Source of the DNA: Sphagnum compactum | Lineage: Eukaryota > Bryophyta > Sphagnopsida > Sphagnales | Direction: 5' to 3' | Length of the DNA stretch: 64,000 nt | Assembly: GCA_965153455.1 (NCBI GenBank) | Contig: OZ234502.1 | Coordinates: 5,125,267-5,189,266, forward strand | Position numbers and translations under genes: made by a program | The notes under the pieces: generated by a model | What the model was told of the DNA's origin: nothing | The model's input: the letters and a program-made list of their open reading frames with translations, nothing else | Databases searched by the model: none | Shown here: positions 36,506 through 47,494 of the stretch, in pieces | Layout of the letters: the number at the start of each line of letters is the position of its first letter | How positions within the stretch are numbered: position 1 is the first letter of the stretch

Positions 36506-37019
36506 AAATCCTTACACTCATTTTGATAAATTATTATTTTAATATCAGATTCATAAAACATTAAAAAAACACCCTTTTATTTCACATGTTCCATAAAAAA
36601 TATATAAAAATAACTTTTCTTAATTGTAGGTTTGAAATTTGAACTGTCAACTATTTACAAGCATGCCATGATTTCCTTGATGTCAAAAGGGAAAAAAAAT
36701 CAAATTAAAAAGCTAAAAACATGTTTCTAATTAATTATTAATTATATTATTAATTTTGGACTTTTCAAATGTGATGGTTAAAATCAAATTTTTGGAACAA
36801 AACATTGAAAATATCTGTTTGTTTAGATTATTTAGTGAGGCAAAACATTATTAATATCTATTATTACATCATATTATTATATAGTGATTTCCAAATCAAA
36901 ATTTTCAATCTCCAAATGGTCATTTATTAATTTTAAACTTTTCAAAAGTTCAAAATTAACTAAGTACATGATTAAATGTGAAAAGCTCATTTTAATTATA
37001 AATTAAAATTCCATGAAAG

Positions 37020-37078
37020 CCTGGCTAAGACACCCCCCCCCCTCCCAAAAGTTGCAAGGCCAACAATTGCTCCATAAC

Positions 37079-37112
<34 letters not shown>

Positions 37113-37300
37113 CGCCAAACCCTAATTGACATGCGTGAACGCTTGTGACACGGAAATCGACCCATCCGGAAATAGACCAACAAAGAAAGAGGGAGAGGGA
37201 GAGAGAGAGGACGTGCATGTTCAAAACCCTAATGAGGCTGCCTTCGTGATCGATTCTGACGGAAATGGGCCCAGTCAAGCGGAAAAGCGACGCGGGGCTG
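37020..37300 (+). promoter_or_regulatory. GA-repeat and telobox region upstream of the AHL gene
   Basis: A C-rich run (about 37031-37045) is followed by a (GA)n tract (37082-37110), a telobox AAACCCTAA (37117-37125), a second GA-rich tract (about 37185-37210), a second AAACCCTAA (37224-37232) and TGGGCCCA (about 37267-37274). This marks a shift from AT-rich desert to a CG-richer promoter-like region. In plants GA repeats and teloboxes are bound by BPC and TRB/AZF-type proteins and can recruit PRC2. That function here is inference. Confidence 0.5.
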
Positions 37301-40162
37301 CTTTGCGCGGAAACAGGAGAGCTGAAACGAAAAAACATTCAGAACCGGGGAAGCACGACAACAAGAGGACTCTTCGTCATCTTTGTCGTTGCTAGCTGAC
37401 GTTGTCGCCGCAACAAGGGCGTATTTCGTGTTAATGTCTCTAGCGTCGGTGTTTGAACTAGCATCATATACTTGTGCAATTGTGTTTGTTCTTTTTTTTT
37501 TTTTGTCTGCAGCATTTTTTGTTCCTAGAGGTTTCTGACCCCATTCGGTACTTTTGTGCAGGGGAGGACTATTCTTCTTCTTCTTCTTCCTTCTTCTTCT
37601 TCTCCTTCTTCTTCTGCTGCTACCCAGTACTGCTTCACTTTCTCCGTCATATTTGCACATACGAATATCCTGACTGCAGTCTCGTAAGTGTTTTTTTTTC
37701 CTTCTTTTCCCAGCTGTTGTTTTTCTGGTACGTATGCGCTCATTGGTTGTTGTTCTTGTTGTTTTTTGTCCCCCCTTTTCGTCGTCGTTGCCGAATATGT
37801 GCGGGCTGCAATGATGTGTGCTAGGTTTTTATGTGCGTGTTGCGATTCGAACGTTTTTCTTGTTTGTATTATCAATTGGTGAATCTTCTTCCTGTCTGTT
37901 TTCTTTCTCGCTTGCTGTCGTGTTTTTCTTGGCTCTCTATCTTTTGATTACGCTTGCTAGAACGTTTGAAACTTGTACTGTGAAATGTCCCTGTGCTCAA
38001 CGAAGATTAGGACTATTCTTGTTCGAGAGATTTTGTTGCTCGCCAGCTTGATAAAGCATTCATTCTGTCGACCACTTAGTATGTAAGACGAACTTGAACA
38101 GGCGGAAGAGGAGGATGACCTTCGTGTAGTAGCCGCCACGTCAAAGAGAGGGCGATAACAGGATCGCCATTTTCTGTGTCCGTGTAATTCTCGTTGTTCC
38201 GTTCTCTGCGTGAGCCCGTCGCTTTCAACCCTTGTTTGAGGGGAGAGTCATGTTTCTTATAGCAGAGAAAATGAAGAACGGCTGGAGTTAACGTGTCGAT
38301 GTCTGTAATATAGCTCGGGAAAGAAGAACTCTGCACGAACTTCATGTTCGAAGCAGCAACAAAGAATGTGCTGAAGAATGACAACACCATACCAAGAAGA
38401 AGCCTTCATTTAGCTATACAGAATGGACTTCAGGCTTGGATATGGTCTAAAATCCTAACTAGGATCTGAGTATACACGCCTCACATATCTGCTTTTTTTG
38501 TGGGAGATCTGTCATTCAATTCTAAGGTATGTACAGGATGCACAGAGAGAATGAGGCTTTCTTCTTCCAGGTTTGTAGAGGAAGAAGAAACAGAGTGTTT
38601 TGCAAGAATTGTGTCAGGATGGTGACAGCACACTGTGGGAAGACAGCTTAGCAGGTCAGCTTTCTTGATGGCTTCAGCTTGTATTCTATCACCTGTGGCC
38701 TTCGGTGGAAGGTTGTCCCCAGCAAATGTGGTTCAGCCAAAGAAACGAAAGCATGGGCTTTGCATAAACAGCATGACTGTGTCTGGTTGAGCCTGTTGGG
38801 TGTCTCTGGATGGTTTAAGTTTGCATGAGCCAAGAAACTAGAAAAGATGGGACAACTAAGTCAGAGCTGACACACTGAAAGTCATACTCCTATGCTAGAC
38901 TAAGAGAATGCATCAGGAGGTGATTCAGCAGACACATAGGTCAGTAATATCAGTTTGCTCAGGGTGTTATAATGCAGGGTCAGTCATACCAGACTAGTGA
39001 AGGACCATGCACAGTTTGATGCCTTACTGGATTGGGAGTCTGAATTACCACAATGTCCACAATCGGAGCTCTTTGAAAGAGCAACTGAAGTCCCCGTTTT
39101 CTGAATGTATTGATGCAACAGTTGTTTTGTTGCATATGTGAAGTGTTGTAAGGTTCATTCCACTCTGTGTTATGGGACAAGCTAAAATGAAATTTGGAGG
39201 TTACCCTCACAAGCTTGTTGCAGCTTGAATGAGGATACTATTGACATTTTGGATTTGCTGTGTCTCTTGAGTGGTAGCCAACATCATGACTTGGTCTTCC
39301 CCTTGCTTCCAGAAATACGACAGAAACTCAGGGCAAGATTTTGTGTAATGCCTTGCTCAAAATTTTGGGTACATTATTATGCCCTTATCTATACTCACTG
39401 TTGAGGGCTCATGAAGTCAGTAGGTAGTCATGGCAGGGTGTCACTGCTATTCATGATAAAGGTGAAGAAGGTCAGACACTTTGTGAGTAACCCTCATAAG
39501 GTTATGACCACACTTGTTGGCATGCTACCTTCACAGTGTTGTAGAGATTTCTCTGCAATCTCATAGGTACATGATATTTATGGGAGCTATATCTTGCGTG
39601 TTAAGCCAACATCGTTACTAGGTCTTGTGGCTGCTTCCAGAAATAGCAACTGGAACTGAAGGATGCAGGTTCTTTTCATGATTGTTTGCCTGAATATCTG
39701 AGCAGACTATTCTAGGCTTATCTACACTGATGAAGTCAATGGCAGCTAGTCACTTGCCATTTATGATGAAGATGATGGCCTAGTACTTTGTGAGTGAAAC
39801 TCATAAGGTTATTACTGCACTCATTCTTGTTGTGTTTGCTTTGACCAAAACTACATAACAGTTACCTTCGAAATTGTGGAATTTTCTCAGCAATCTCATA
39901 TATCTTTCAATTCTTGCGAACATGTAGTATGCCATGTAATCAGCTCCAAGCTGCAGAGCAGTTTTTCAAGTGTTCCTGAACATATTTGTGGGATTTGCTT
40001 TGTGCTTCATGTGGATTTTTCTTGAGTCTTGGAGTGCTTGGCATATAGGTGATTGATGGGCGTCCATTGCAGTCCCTATCCCAACTGCAACCCCTACCCC
40101 AAGGTGAAGGTTGGACTTCATAAATAGAGGCAGGAGCTTTAACAGGAGCCTGGGGAGGGGGC
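37300..40162 (+). other. Non-coding 5' region of the AHL locus
   Basis: About 2.9 kb of genic-composition sequence lies between the promoter-like block and the first coding exon, presumably 5' UTR exons and introns that I could not resolve. It contains a CTT-rich tract (about 37570-37620) and two copies of the locus-specific repeat at 39222-39575 and 39600-39915. Open frames here on both strands are low-complexity shadows (serine/arginine/lysine-rich from the CTT/GAA tract). Confidence 0.45.
39222..39915 (+). repeat. AHL-locus repeat, copies A and B
   Basis: Copy A (about 39222-39575) and copy B (about 39600-39915) are tandem, diverged copies of a ~330 bp sequence. Shared blocks in order include AGCCAACATC, TGCTTCCAGAAATA, CTTATCTA.ACT, GAAGTCA, TTTGTGAGT, CTCATAAGGTTAT and GCAATCTCATA. 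Copies C and D lie in the last intron of the AHL gene. No transposon family was recognised. Confidence 0.65.
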
Positions 40163-43100
40163 ATGGTGGCTGGACCTGCTCAAGGTCTGCATGCACCTAC
40201 TGCAGTACGAACATTACCACCATTTTCAGGAATGACTCATGTTGGCTCTATCACTCCAACAGATGGTTCAGACTCAGGTCCCCATTCTATTGTGGGAATG
40301 TCCCTAGGCATGGGAACAAGAATGGAGATCACTCCAGGTGGTATGGAGTGGACTGAGCCTGCTAAACGGAAGAGAGGAAGACCTCGCAAGTATGTCATAC
40401 CAGGAACTGCACAACTTGCAATCCAAGCACCTGGCACTCTGCCAGCAGCTTCCCCACGAACTCCAGGAACAGAGAAACGGGGCCGAGGACGACCTCCAGG
40501 TTCTGGCAAGAAACAACAGTTGGGGGCTTTCACTGCAGGTAGTTTCACATTGACCTTTGAAGAGGTATTTGATCTTTGCTTCTTTCAGTAGTTTCTTTCA
40601 GAACTATCTTGTCATTCTGCAAATCTGAGGTGAATAGAACAATGGTTGTGCTGGCAGGCATTCCAGCTCAAGGCTTCACTCCTCACATCATAACAGTTGC
40701 AGATGGCGAGGTTGGTCATCAAATCTGTTTCCCAGCTCATCTATACTAATAGTCCCACCTGAGTTGAGTTAGAGGTACTCCTTTGAAGTCCTTTGAATGA
40801 AATTATGTGCTTGGGCCCTCAGACAGCAAATCCAATGTGGCCTGGACTAGGATCCTTCATGCTGTACTGCACTGGTGTCTGTATGTTTAGTGTTTACAGG
40901 TCATGCATATATTATGCAGATTGACTCTTGACTGCGCTACACACACCTTTTTGTAATATGTAGTTGATACTATTCATTAACCCTGGGTTCAAAGCATTGT
41001 GAGTCATGGTGTTTCTGTACAGAAATGTTCCAACAACAAAGATGTCATGGTAATTGCTAAAATTATGAAAGCCTTCAGGTGACTGATTAGCAATTTAAAC
41101 TAAGGGAGGATTGAGAATGCTTCATGCAGCACTAGCAGGTAAGTCTGGAATTTCCGCTAGGAAGATAGAAGGTCTGTGGTATAAGGGATACTTCCACTGC
41201 ATAAAAAGTAAAACAGTATGAAGTTTGTAATTGGTGTCCACAAGTCAGCCCCCTAGTTGTTAAGAAAGTTTTGTGGGTTTGCTAAAAAATATCAGCAAAT
41301 TAATAATTGCAAAGTTTTTTTGTTTGGATTGGTATGTCAAGATATCATGTCAGCCATGTTGATGGTGGCATGCAGGATGTGGCCAGAAAGATCATGTCAT
41401 TTGCACAGGTTGGGCCACGTGCGGTGTGTATAATCTCGGCTAATGGTGCCATCTCTAATGTGACTCTACGCCAACAGTCAACAACAGGGGGCACAGTTTC
41501 TTATCAAGTAAGTAGACTGAACTGCAATTCCTGTTTGTTGCTCTTTCTGTTAATGACAACCAGGAAACAGCATAGCTTTATATGATAAGAGGCTTCATTC
41601 AAGTCTGCACTCTGGATACAGAAAATTGGTGTCTGTAAGTCCTTCACAGCAGGAATGCTAATGCTGCCAACTTTGTGTGCTTTCAAGGTCTGGAGTCCCC
41701 ATTCTCATAGCTATGAAGCTGGATAACCTACCCTTCCCAGGATTTTTCTTTGGTGGGTGTCTGCAGGGGCGCTACGAGATTCTCTCCTTGATGGGTTCAT
41801 TTTTCCCACCGGACAGAGGTGGAAATCAACGAACTGGTGGGTTAAGTGTTTCCTTGGCATGCGCTGATGGACGTGTCATAGGTGGTAGTGTGGCAGGCTT
41901 GCTCCTTGCAGCTTCTCCCATAAAGGTATCTCCAAAATAACGTTGCCTAGTGTCTGTGTTCCTTCTGTTCTTCTAAATTTGGGTTCTTGAAAGTGTGATC
42001 TCCATGCATTGCCACTCATTAATGAACTTGAGAAGAACAAGGGTTTAGAGTGGCTGAAAGAATTACACAAGGCAAAAATCCTGAGTTTGAGTCTTTCAAA
42101 GAAAAGCTTCTTTAAGTTACTAACTGGAAATATGAGAATATTGTAAGTACAAAGTTTCCTGGAGGAGCTCATAATTGAAATCTAGAGTACAGCCAGCTGG
42201 ACTAGGATTCTGCCTTTGCACTGATGCTTTGGGGTTCCTCTTAAATGAGCATGTGTGACTGTCACTGTTGTCCGAACTACTCCTCAGTTCTGTTTTTATT
42301 TTTCTCCCCCTGCTCTTCTGTTGGCTGATATGTTGTCAGATTGGAAATCTCTGTAAGCTTTTTATGAGGTCATCCCTCAATTGTGACTTAAGTTGTAAGT
42401 GTGGAGAAGTTCGTAGTTTTTATCAAAATATTTGTCTCTTTGGGGCATTCTGCTGGTTTCTCCTTTCTTTGTCTTCTTCTTCTTGTCTCTGTTGTGGGCC
42501 TCTTGTGGATTTCAATGTGTCAAATTGTGCCAAAAATGGAGTATACTTTTGTAGTACTTAAGGCTTTGAAGCTAAGAGTTCCTCATAGCTCAGCTGGTGA
42601 GCTTAATTAGCTTGCTGAAGAGAAAAGGAGTATATGTTAAATTGGATTTGCAGTTTATCAAGGTTGGACTAAGGTTCATTCTCTTTAAGTTTCCGTCTTG
42701 GTTCTCTCTATCTCTTCCTCTTTTCTTGCTTTGGTCTTTTCTTTTGTTTTCTTGTTGTAGCTTGAATGAGGATACTGTTGACTTTTTTGTTAGCTTTGTC
42801 TCTTGGGTTCTAGCTGATGTTACAGCTGAGTCTTTCTGTTGGTCTTGGGATTGTGACAAACTCAGGACCCAGTGGTTTGTATAATGGTTTTCCTGAAAAT
42901 TAGAGTGGATTGTTATTTGGATATCTACACCCACCATTAAGAGCTGATTGAGTGGGGAGTTATGGCAGCTTGTCGCTACTATTTATGATGAAGGTGATGG
43001 TCTGACACTTCGTGAGTGATGCTCATGAGGTTATGATTGCACTCATTCTTGTGTGACCTGCAATGTGTTATTGTGGAGTTTTCTCTGCAATCTCACAAAC

Positions 43101-44073
43101 ATATTTGCCTTTTGTTTTGTTTTCTTCTTTTTTTTGTCCACTCTCTTTTTGTGTTGCTCTCTCTTCTTGGTTGTTTTGGTCTTCTTCTTGTGTAGGTTTT
43201 GTTGAGCTAGCCAGCATCATGGCTGAGTTTTCCTGTTACTCCTGTTGTGACAGAAGCTCAGTATGTTGCTATATGACATTGACCTCTACCCACTGCTGGC
43301 AGCTGGTGAAGTCAGTTGGGATGTTATGGAAGTTGGTCAATACCATACATGTTGGTGGAGAAAGTCACTGGACAATATTGGCTGTCACTGTTATTGAAAT
43401 GGTGCCTTACAATTGGTTTTGTTTTGGTTCTTGTTTTCTCTTTGTATTAGGGTTGGGTTGGTTTGTGTTTCCTCTTTTTCCTGTGTAGTGGTATGTTGTT
43501 AGATCTGAACTCTATAACCTTGTTATCTTGTTATCTCTCAAGTATTTTCAGGTTGACATAAATTGTAAGGATGTGGAGAGTCTCGGTGTTATGATATTTC
43601 CTTTGTCTTCTTTTTCCTCTTGGTAGGAGGTCCTAGATGGAATTGATTCTTTATATAGCATGCAGCTTGCTGCTGGCTTCAAATGTTCCATGTGTGGAGA
43701 AATGCAGTATGCATGTGTATATAAACCCTAAACCCTAAAGCTTTTGACACTGATCTACTTTGTAGGTATATAGCCTTCCATTGAACTTGCAACTCAATCT
43801 TGGGCGGGGTGTGTGTTTTTCTTTATTTCTTTTGCAGGTCTTTAGTTCCAAAGATCTGCCTTCCTGGAAGTTTTTGGCTCTCTAATCACAGTGATGAATT
43901 GTGTTATTTTTTCACATGTGTAGGTGGTGGTTGGGAGCTTTGCATCAGAACCAGCACCAAGCCAGCTAACATCCGGAAATGGACAGGGGCCATCATTGGG
44001 ATTGTCCCCATTAGCCATGTCTGCAGCTTCAACTCCTGCATCTGTGACACATCGAACTACTAAGGGTGAATAA
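40163..44073 (+). CDS. Type II AHL protein: two AT-hooks and a PPC (DUF296) domain
   Basis: Coding exons 40163-40538, 40658-40710, 41376-41507, 41767-41925 and 43924-44073 give 289 residues; all four introns are GT-AG. The last exon has no ATG of its own and is defined by frame continuity into VVVGSF. AT-hook 1 is KRKRGRPRKY (68-77); AT-hook 2 is KRGRGRPPGSGKKQQ (105-119); two hooks make it a type II AHL. The PPC domain runs about 131-246, with GFTPH, ARKIMSFAQ.GPRAVCI, SANGAISNVTLRQ, TGGLSVSLA.ADGR and VVVGSF. The six-residue motif usually read GRFEIL, needed for AHL partner binding, is GRYEIL (188-193). The tail after 246 is short and proline/serine-rich. AHL proteins are nuclear, bind AT-rich minor groove and oligomerise to repress transcription. 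ATG 40163 is the first in frame after a TGA at 40106; an upstream coding exon cannot be excluded. Confidence 0.9.
42758..43370 (+). repeat. AHL-locus repeat, copies C and D, inside the last intron
   Basis: Copy C (about 42758-43110) begins GCTTGAATGAGGATACTGTT, nearly the same as the start of copy A. It shares the GAAGGTGATGGTCTGACACTT, GTGAGTGATGCTCATGAGG and TTTTCTCTGCAATCTCA blocks. Copy D (about 43195-43370) is shorter and retains GAGCTAGCCAGCATCATGGC and the GTGAAGTCAGT block. All lie within the 1998 bp intron 41926-43923. Confidence 0.6.
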
Positions 44074-45700
44074 CCAGGAGACTGCTGTCTTTCTACATGA
44101 TGATGCGGCACTAGTGTATGTCTCAAATGTTTTACTGCTTTAAGATTAATTTGGTGTATTACCTTCCCCTTCAGAGAAAGCTGTTTCAAGCTTCTGCCAC
44201 AATTGTACTTGCAGATGTGTCTGCTGTGAGGCAAAATTTGGAAGGCGGGACCTGACTCTGTAGCTGTATGAGATGACAAAACCTTGAACCTATGTCTTGT
44301 TTTGAATTTTGGTTTGTGTAATTTTTTCCACCTTTGACCCAGGTAGCCTACAGAGCGTTATGATTGTCTCTACAGTGAGCAAACATTGCAGGTTCTAAGG
44401 GGCCAAGCATACTTCTCTTTGCATTCTAGTACATGTTTAAGTGCATGAGTCAAATCTGTGAAGTGGCTTACCATGTCTCACTGTCAAATGAAGGCTTTCA
44501 TTGTCTACACAGGAATCATTCATACAGCTTGATGATTTACAAGCTTACTGTATTGTTTGTCATGTGCATTTGTGATTGCAGTTGCAGGTTGTTATCTTTC
44601 AAGCAGACAGGGTGCAAACATCCAGGGATTAGAGAGGTAGACAGTCTAGACAGAGTAAACAATGGTGTGGTGGGCAAATCCAGCATGCTGATATCAACAT
44701 CTCCTTACTAGATGGAGAATCCAATATGGCAGAAAAAAAAATTCAGTTGTTCACTTAGGGGAAATTAGGACCATCCTCCCCTTCAAACATTGAAGATCTT
44801 AGACTGAAGTTGTGATGAGTTTGACAAGGAAAGGAGGTGCAAATCAGTGTGTCTAGATTTTAGCAACAATCATTGCTCATTGTACGACGTCTGATGAAAA
44901 GGGTCATTGGGTAATGAACCTGAAGTGAAAAACATGTTACACAAGTGGTGCAGACAAACTAAGAAATATCTGTCAAGAAATGCCTCTTTTGTATGATTTG
45001 GTTGTTACATAATGACCGGAAGAATGCTAAGAGTTTTGGATGGATTGTTGTCACTACACACAGGAGAGAGGGTGTTTTCCAAGCACTTTTGACTGCTGAC
45101 GTCTTGACTGTTGATACAGTCCTCAGCAAATTTCATCACCCTATCTCTGAAGGAGACTCACTTTCAGGTCAGTATGTCACATGGTCTTTTGTCTTCCCGT
45201 CAGTTTGTGGAGACTCTCTTTCGGGTCAGTACATCACATGGTCTTCTGTCTTCCCATCACTTTGTAGAGACTTTGTTTCAGGTCATTACGTCACATGGTC
45301 TTTTGTCTTCAGACTATCATTTGTTTGTCTAGTGTTTTGCTTCATTCCAAGTGGGGTTTCTTCTTAATTCTTATCTTGACAATTGAGACTGAATCATTGC
45401 TAAATTGTGTCACGGACCCACCCGGATTTTTTGAGGCTGAGTCTATTTTGTTAACATTGTTGTCATTCAACAGTTTCTTATGTTATCACGGGATTCTGCA
45501 CAATACCATTGCATGTCTTTCAAAGTACTAAAACTCCCTTAGATAAGAAGAAAACAAAGAGAGTCGAAAATTGCACTGAAGTATTCACACAAAACCAGGT
45601 TATAAAAACTATCCATCCTATGGGACCGAATTGTTAGCATTTGCAGGAAGCTTGATGGCCTCTATTGGGGACTAAAATGATGGCAGGTTTAATATACACA
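44074..45700 (+). other. 3' flank of the AHL gene
   Basis: Genic-composition sequence probably containing the 3' UTR. The open frame at 44993-45367 is explained by a 57 bp tandem repeat (separate entry) and is not proposed as a gene. No poly(A) site could be fixed. Other frames, such as 44433-44711, show no family resemblance. Confidence 0.45.
45150..45318 (+). repeat. ~2.9 x 57 bp tandem repeat
   Basis: Units start with GGTCAGTATGTCACATGGTC or close variants at 45167, 45224 and 45281, a 57 bp period. Because 57 is divisible by three, one frame stays open and reads as 19-residue repeats (GQYVTWSFVFPS-type). Copies differ by about 10-15 percent. Confidence 0.75.
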
Positions 45701-46030
45701 TCTTGGAAGTTTCCAACTTGTCATCTCAGCTTTCAACAAATTACATGGTTATCCTCCTCACCATTTTTCTTAGTGCTTTGCATGAATCATACCTTTAAAT
45801 ATTTATAAATTAAATAAATTTCATCATTTCATTCTAGAATATTTAAAAATATAGAATATACTTAAATATTTAAATTTTTTTTACAAATTTCATTTCACCT
45901 TATAAAATATAAGGTAATTGAAAGTAACCCAATTAAAATACATACGTAAACAATACATCGAAGAATTCAATCCATAAATCTTTTTTTTTTTTAAATTGTC
46001 ACATTCCTTTTTTTATTATAAAACTTAGAA

Positions 46031-46371
46031 TGCAACCAAAATTTCAGTCACATGTAGAATGAACGTGCAAACACAATTCATTTTACATGTGACCAAAATT
46101 TTGAGTCCCTTTATTCATTTTATATGGGACCAAAACTTCAGTCATGTATTGAACTGAATTTTTGATCCCTTGTTCACTTTATATGTGACTAAAATTTCAA
46201 CCACATGTTCATTTTGCATTGGACCAAGGTTTCACTCCCTTGTTCATTTTCATATGTGACCAAAACTTTAGTTCCATGTTAATTTTACATGGAACCCAAA
46301 TTTTGGTCACATGTATGATGTAATTAACTTACATGTGATCAAAGTTTTGGAAATTTGAGTCACATGTTAAG
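46031..46371. repeat. Degenerate ~35-55 bp satellite
   Basis: A unit resembling TTCATTTTACATGTGACCAA followed by AATTTCAGTCCCTTG recurs at least seven times with variable spacing. Examples are CATGTGACCAAAATTTTGAG, ATGTGACTAAAATTTCAACC and ATGTGACCAAAACTTTAG. Some copies near the right end run in the opposite sense. Confidence 0.6.
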
Positions 46372-47176
46372 AAAATGCACAACTGAAAATTTAATGATTG
46401 CAAACTCAATTTAACTCCCATGAAAAGTAAGCTACATGCCTTGAAAAATTTGTGGACATATAATGGTAGTTTATTTAATTATTTCTACTTTTCAAAGCTA
46501 AAATGTCCAACCATAAATATTTGTTGAGACATATTTATAATTTTTTCTTTACAATTTTTAATGAAAATTGTGATGCCCCAACCAATACATGATAATAGTT
46601 TATTTGAAACACTTTGCATTCTTTTAGTAATAACAAACAAACAGATAGATCATACACATGTAGTATTCTTCACAAAAAAATTTACGATTGGATGACACGA
46701 AGAGGGATTCAACATTCCTTTGTTGGTTTAGTACTTGTTGTTTTGTGATGAGTTTCAGCACATAACTAATAATTACACAAATGAACCTAGCTACATTGAT
46801 AGTAGCTTATTATGTTGATTACAACCTCTTATAAAGAATGTTGCCTCTCATCAAGCAAGTAATATCCAAAGAAAGCCAATAGAAAACTAAGCTATCTTTC
46901 ATTGAACTTATTATGTTCTCCAAGTTTACCTTCATGAACACTATTTTTTTCCCCTATAGTTCAATTTTGAATGTTCATTCTTCCAAAATGAAGACCAAAT
47001 GAAGAAAGAACAATTGGTAGCATACATGTATGTTTTTTATTTTCATTTTGTTACTAAAAGACAAGGATAAAAAACCATGTCAACAAACAAACATTAAAAC
47101 AACATAAGTATAGACATGAAGGAGGCACATGATGCATAATATTTTTCATAGTGCAATGTCTTTTTTAATGTGTAGG

Positions 47177-47494
47177 GTAATGCCTTGGGAACATGGAGCT
47201 CATGAAATAATCTCCTTTGAGGCGTGAGCTAAGGCGAGTTATTTCAAGAACTCCCTACTCTTATTGAGTTGAGTTACCCAATGTAATGCCCACAACCCAT
47301 TTTCATGATGAAGAGAAGTAATTGAGTGGATGAAAATTGAAATCTCTTTATGAAGAAGCGAGAACCCGCCAAACATGATGAAAAAAGGGAGATCCGTTGA
47401 ACAATTCATAATTTCCCTCCAAGTTTGTGGGAAGGAAATTACTCTTTGTAAAGCCTTCCATTATTAGTGTATTTATTTTGGCCTAGGGCATTAC
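47177..47494. repeat. Possible terminal-inverted-repeat element
   Basis: GTAATGCCTTGGG at the left end (47177) faces, about 318 bp away, a right end whose reverse complement is GTAATGCCCTAGG. An internal GTAATGCCC occurs near 47292. No clear target duplication was seen, so this may be a coincidence or a worn element. Confidence 0.3.

Larger units (their letters stand above)
30400..37000. other. AT-rich intergenic DNA
   Basis: No gene is supported in this 6.6 kb stretch. Frames at 33643-33849, 34986-35283 and 36149-36439 are short and featureless. Listed separately are the 3x70 bp tandem repeat (31472-31681) and the diverged repeats around 36165-36505. Confidence 0.65.

Noticed and set aside
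37003-38390. Several 60-140 codon frames on both strands upstream of AHL
   Set aside because: They follow GA and CTT tracts, giving biased peptides; the region is better read as promoter and untranslated leader.
43800-44063. Plus-strand frame of 87 codons over the last AHL exon
   Set aside because: It is in the wrong frame. The frame reading VVVGSF from 43924 to the TAA at 44071-44073 continues the PPC domain.
44993-45367. 124-codon frame downstream of AHL
   Set aside because: It stays open mainly because of a 57 bp repeat; no domain, start context or splice signals support a gene.
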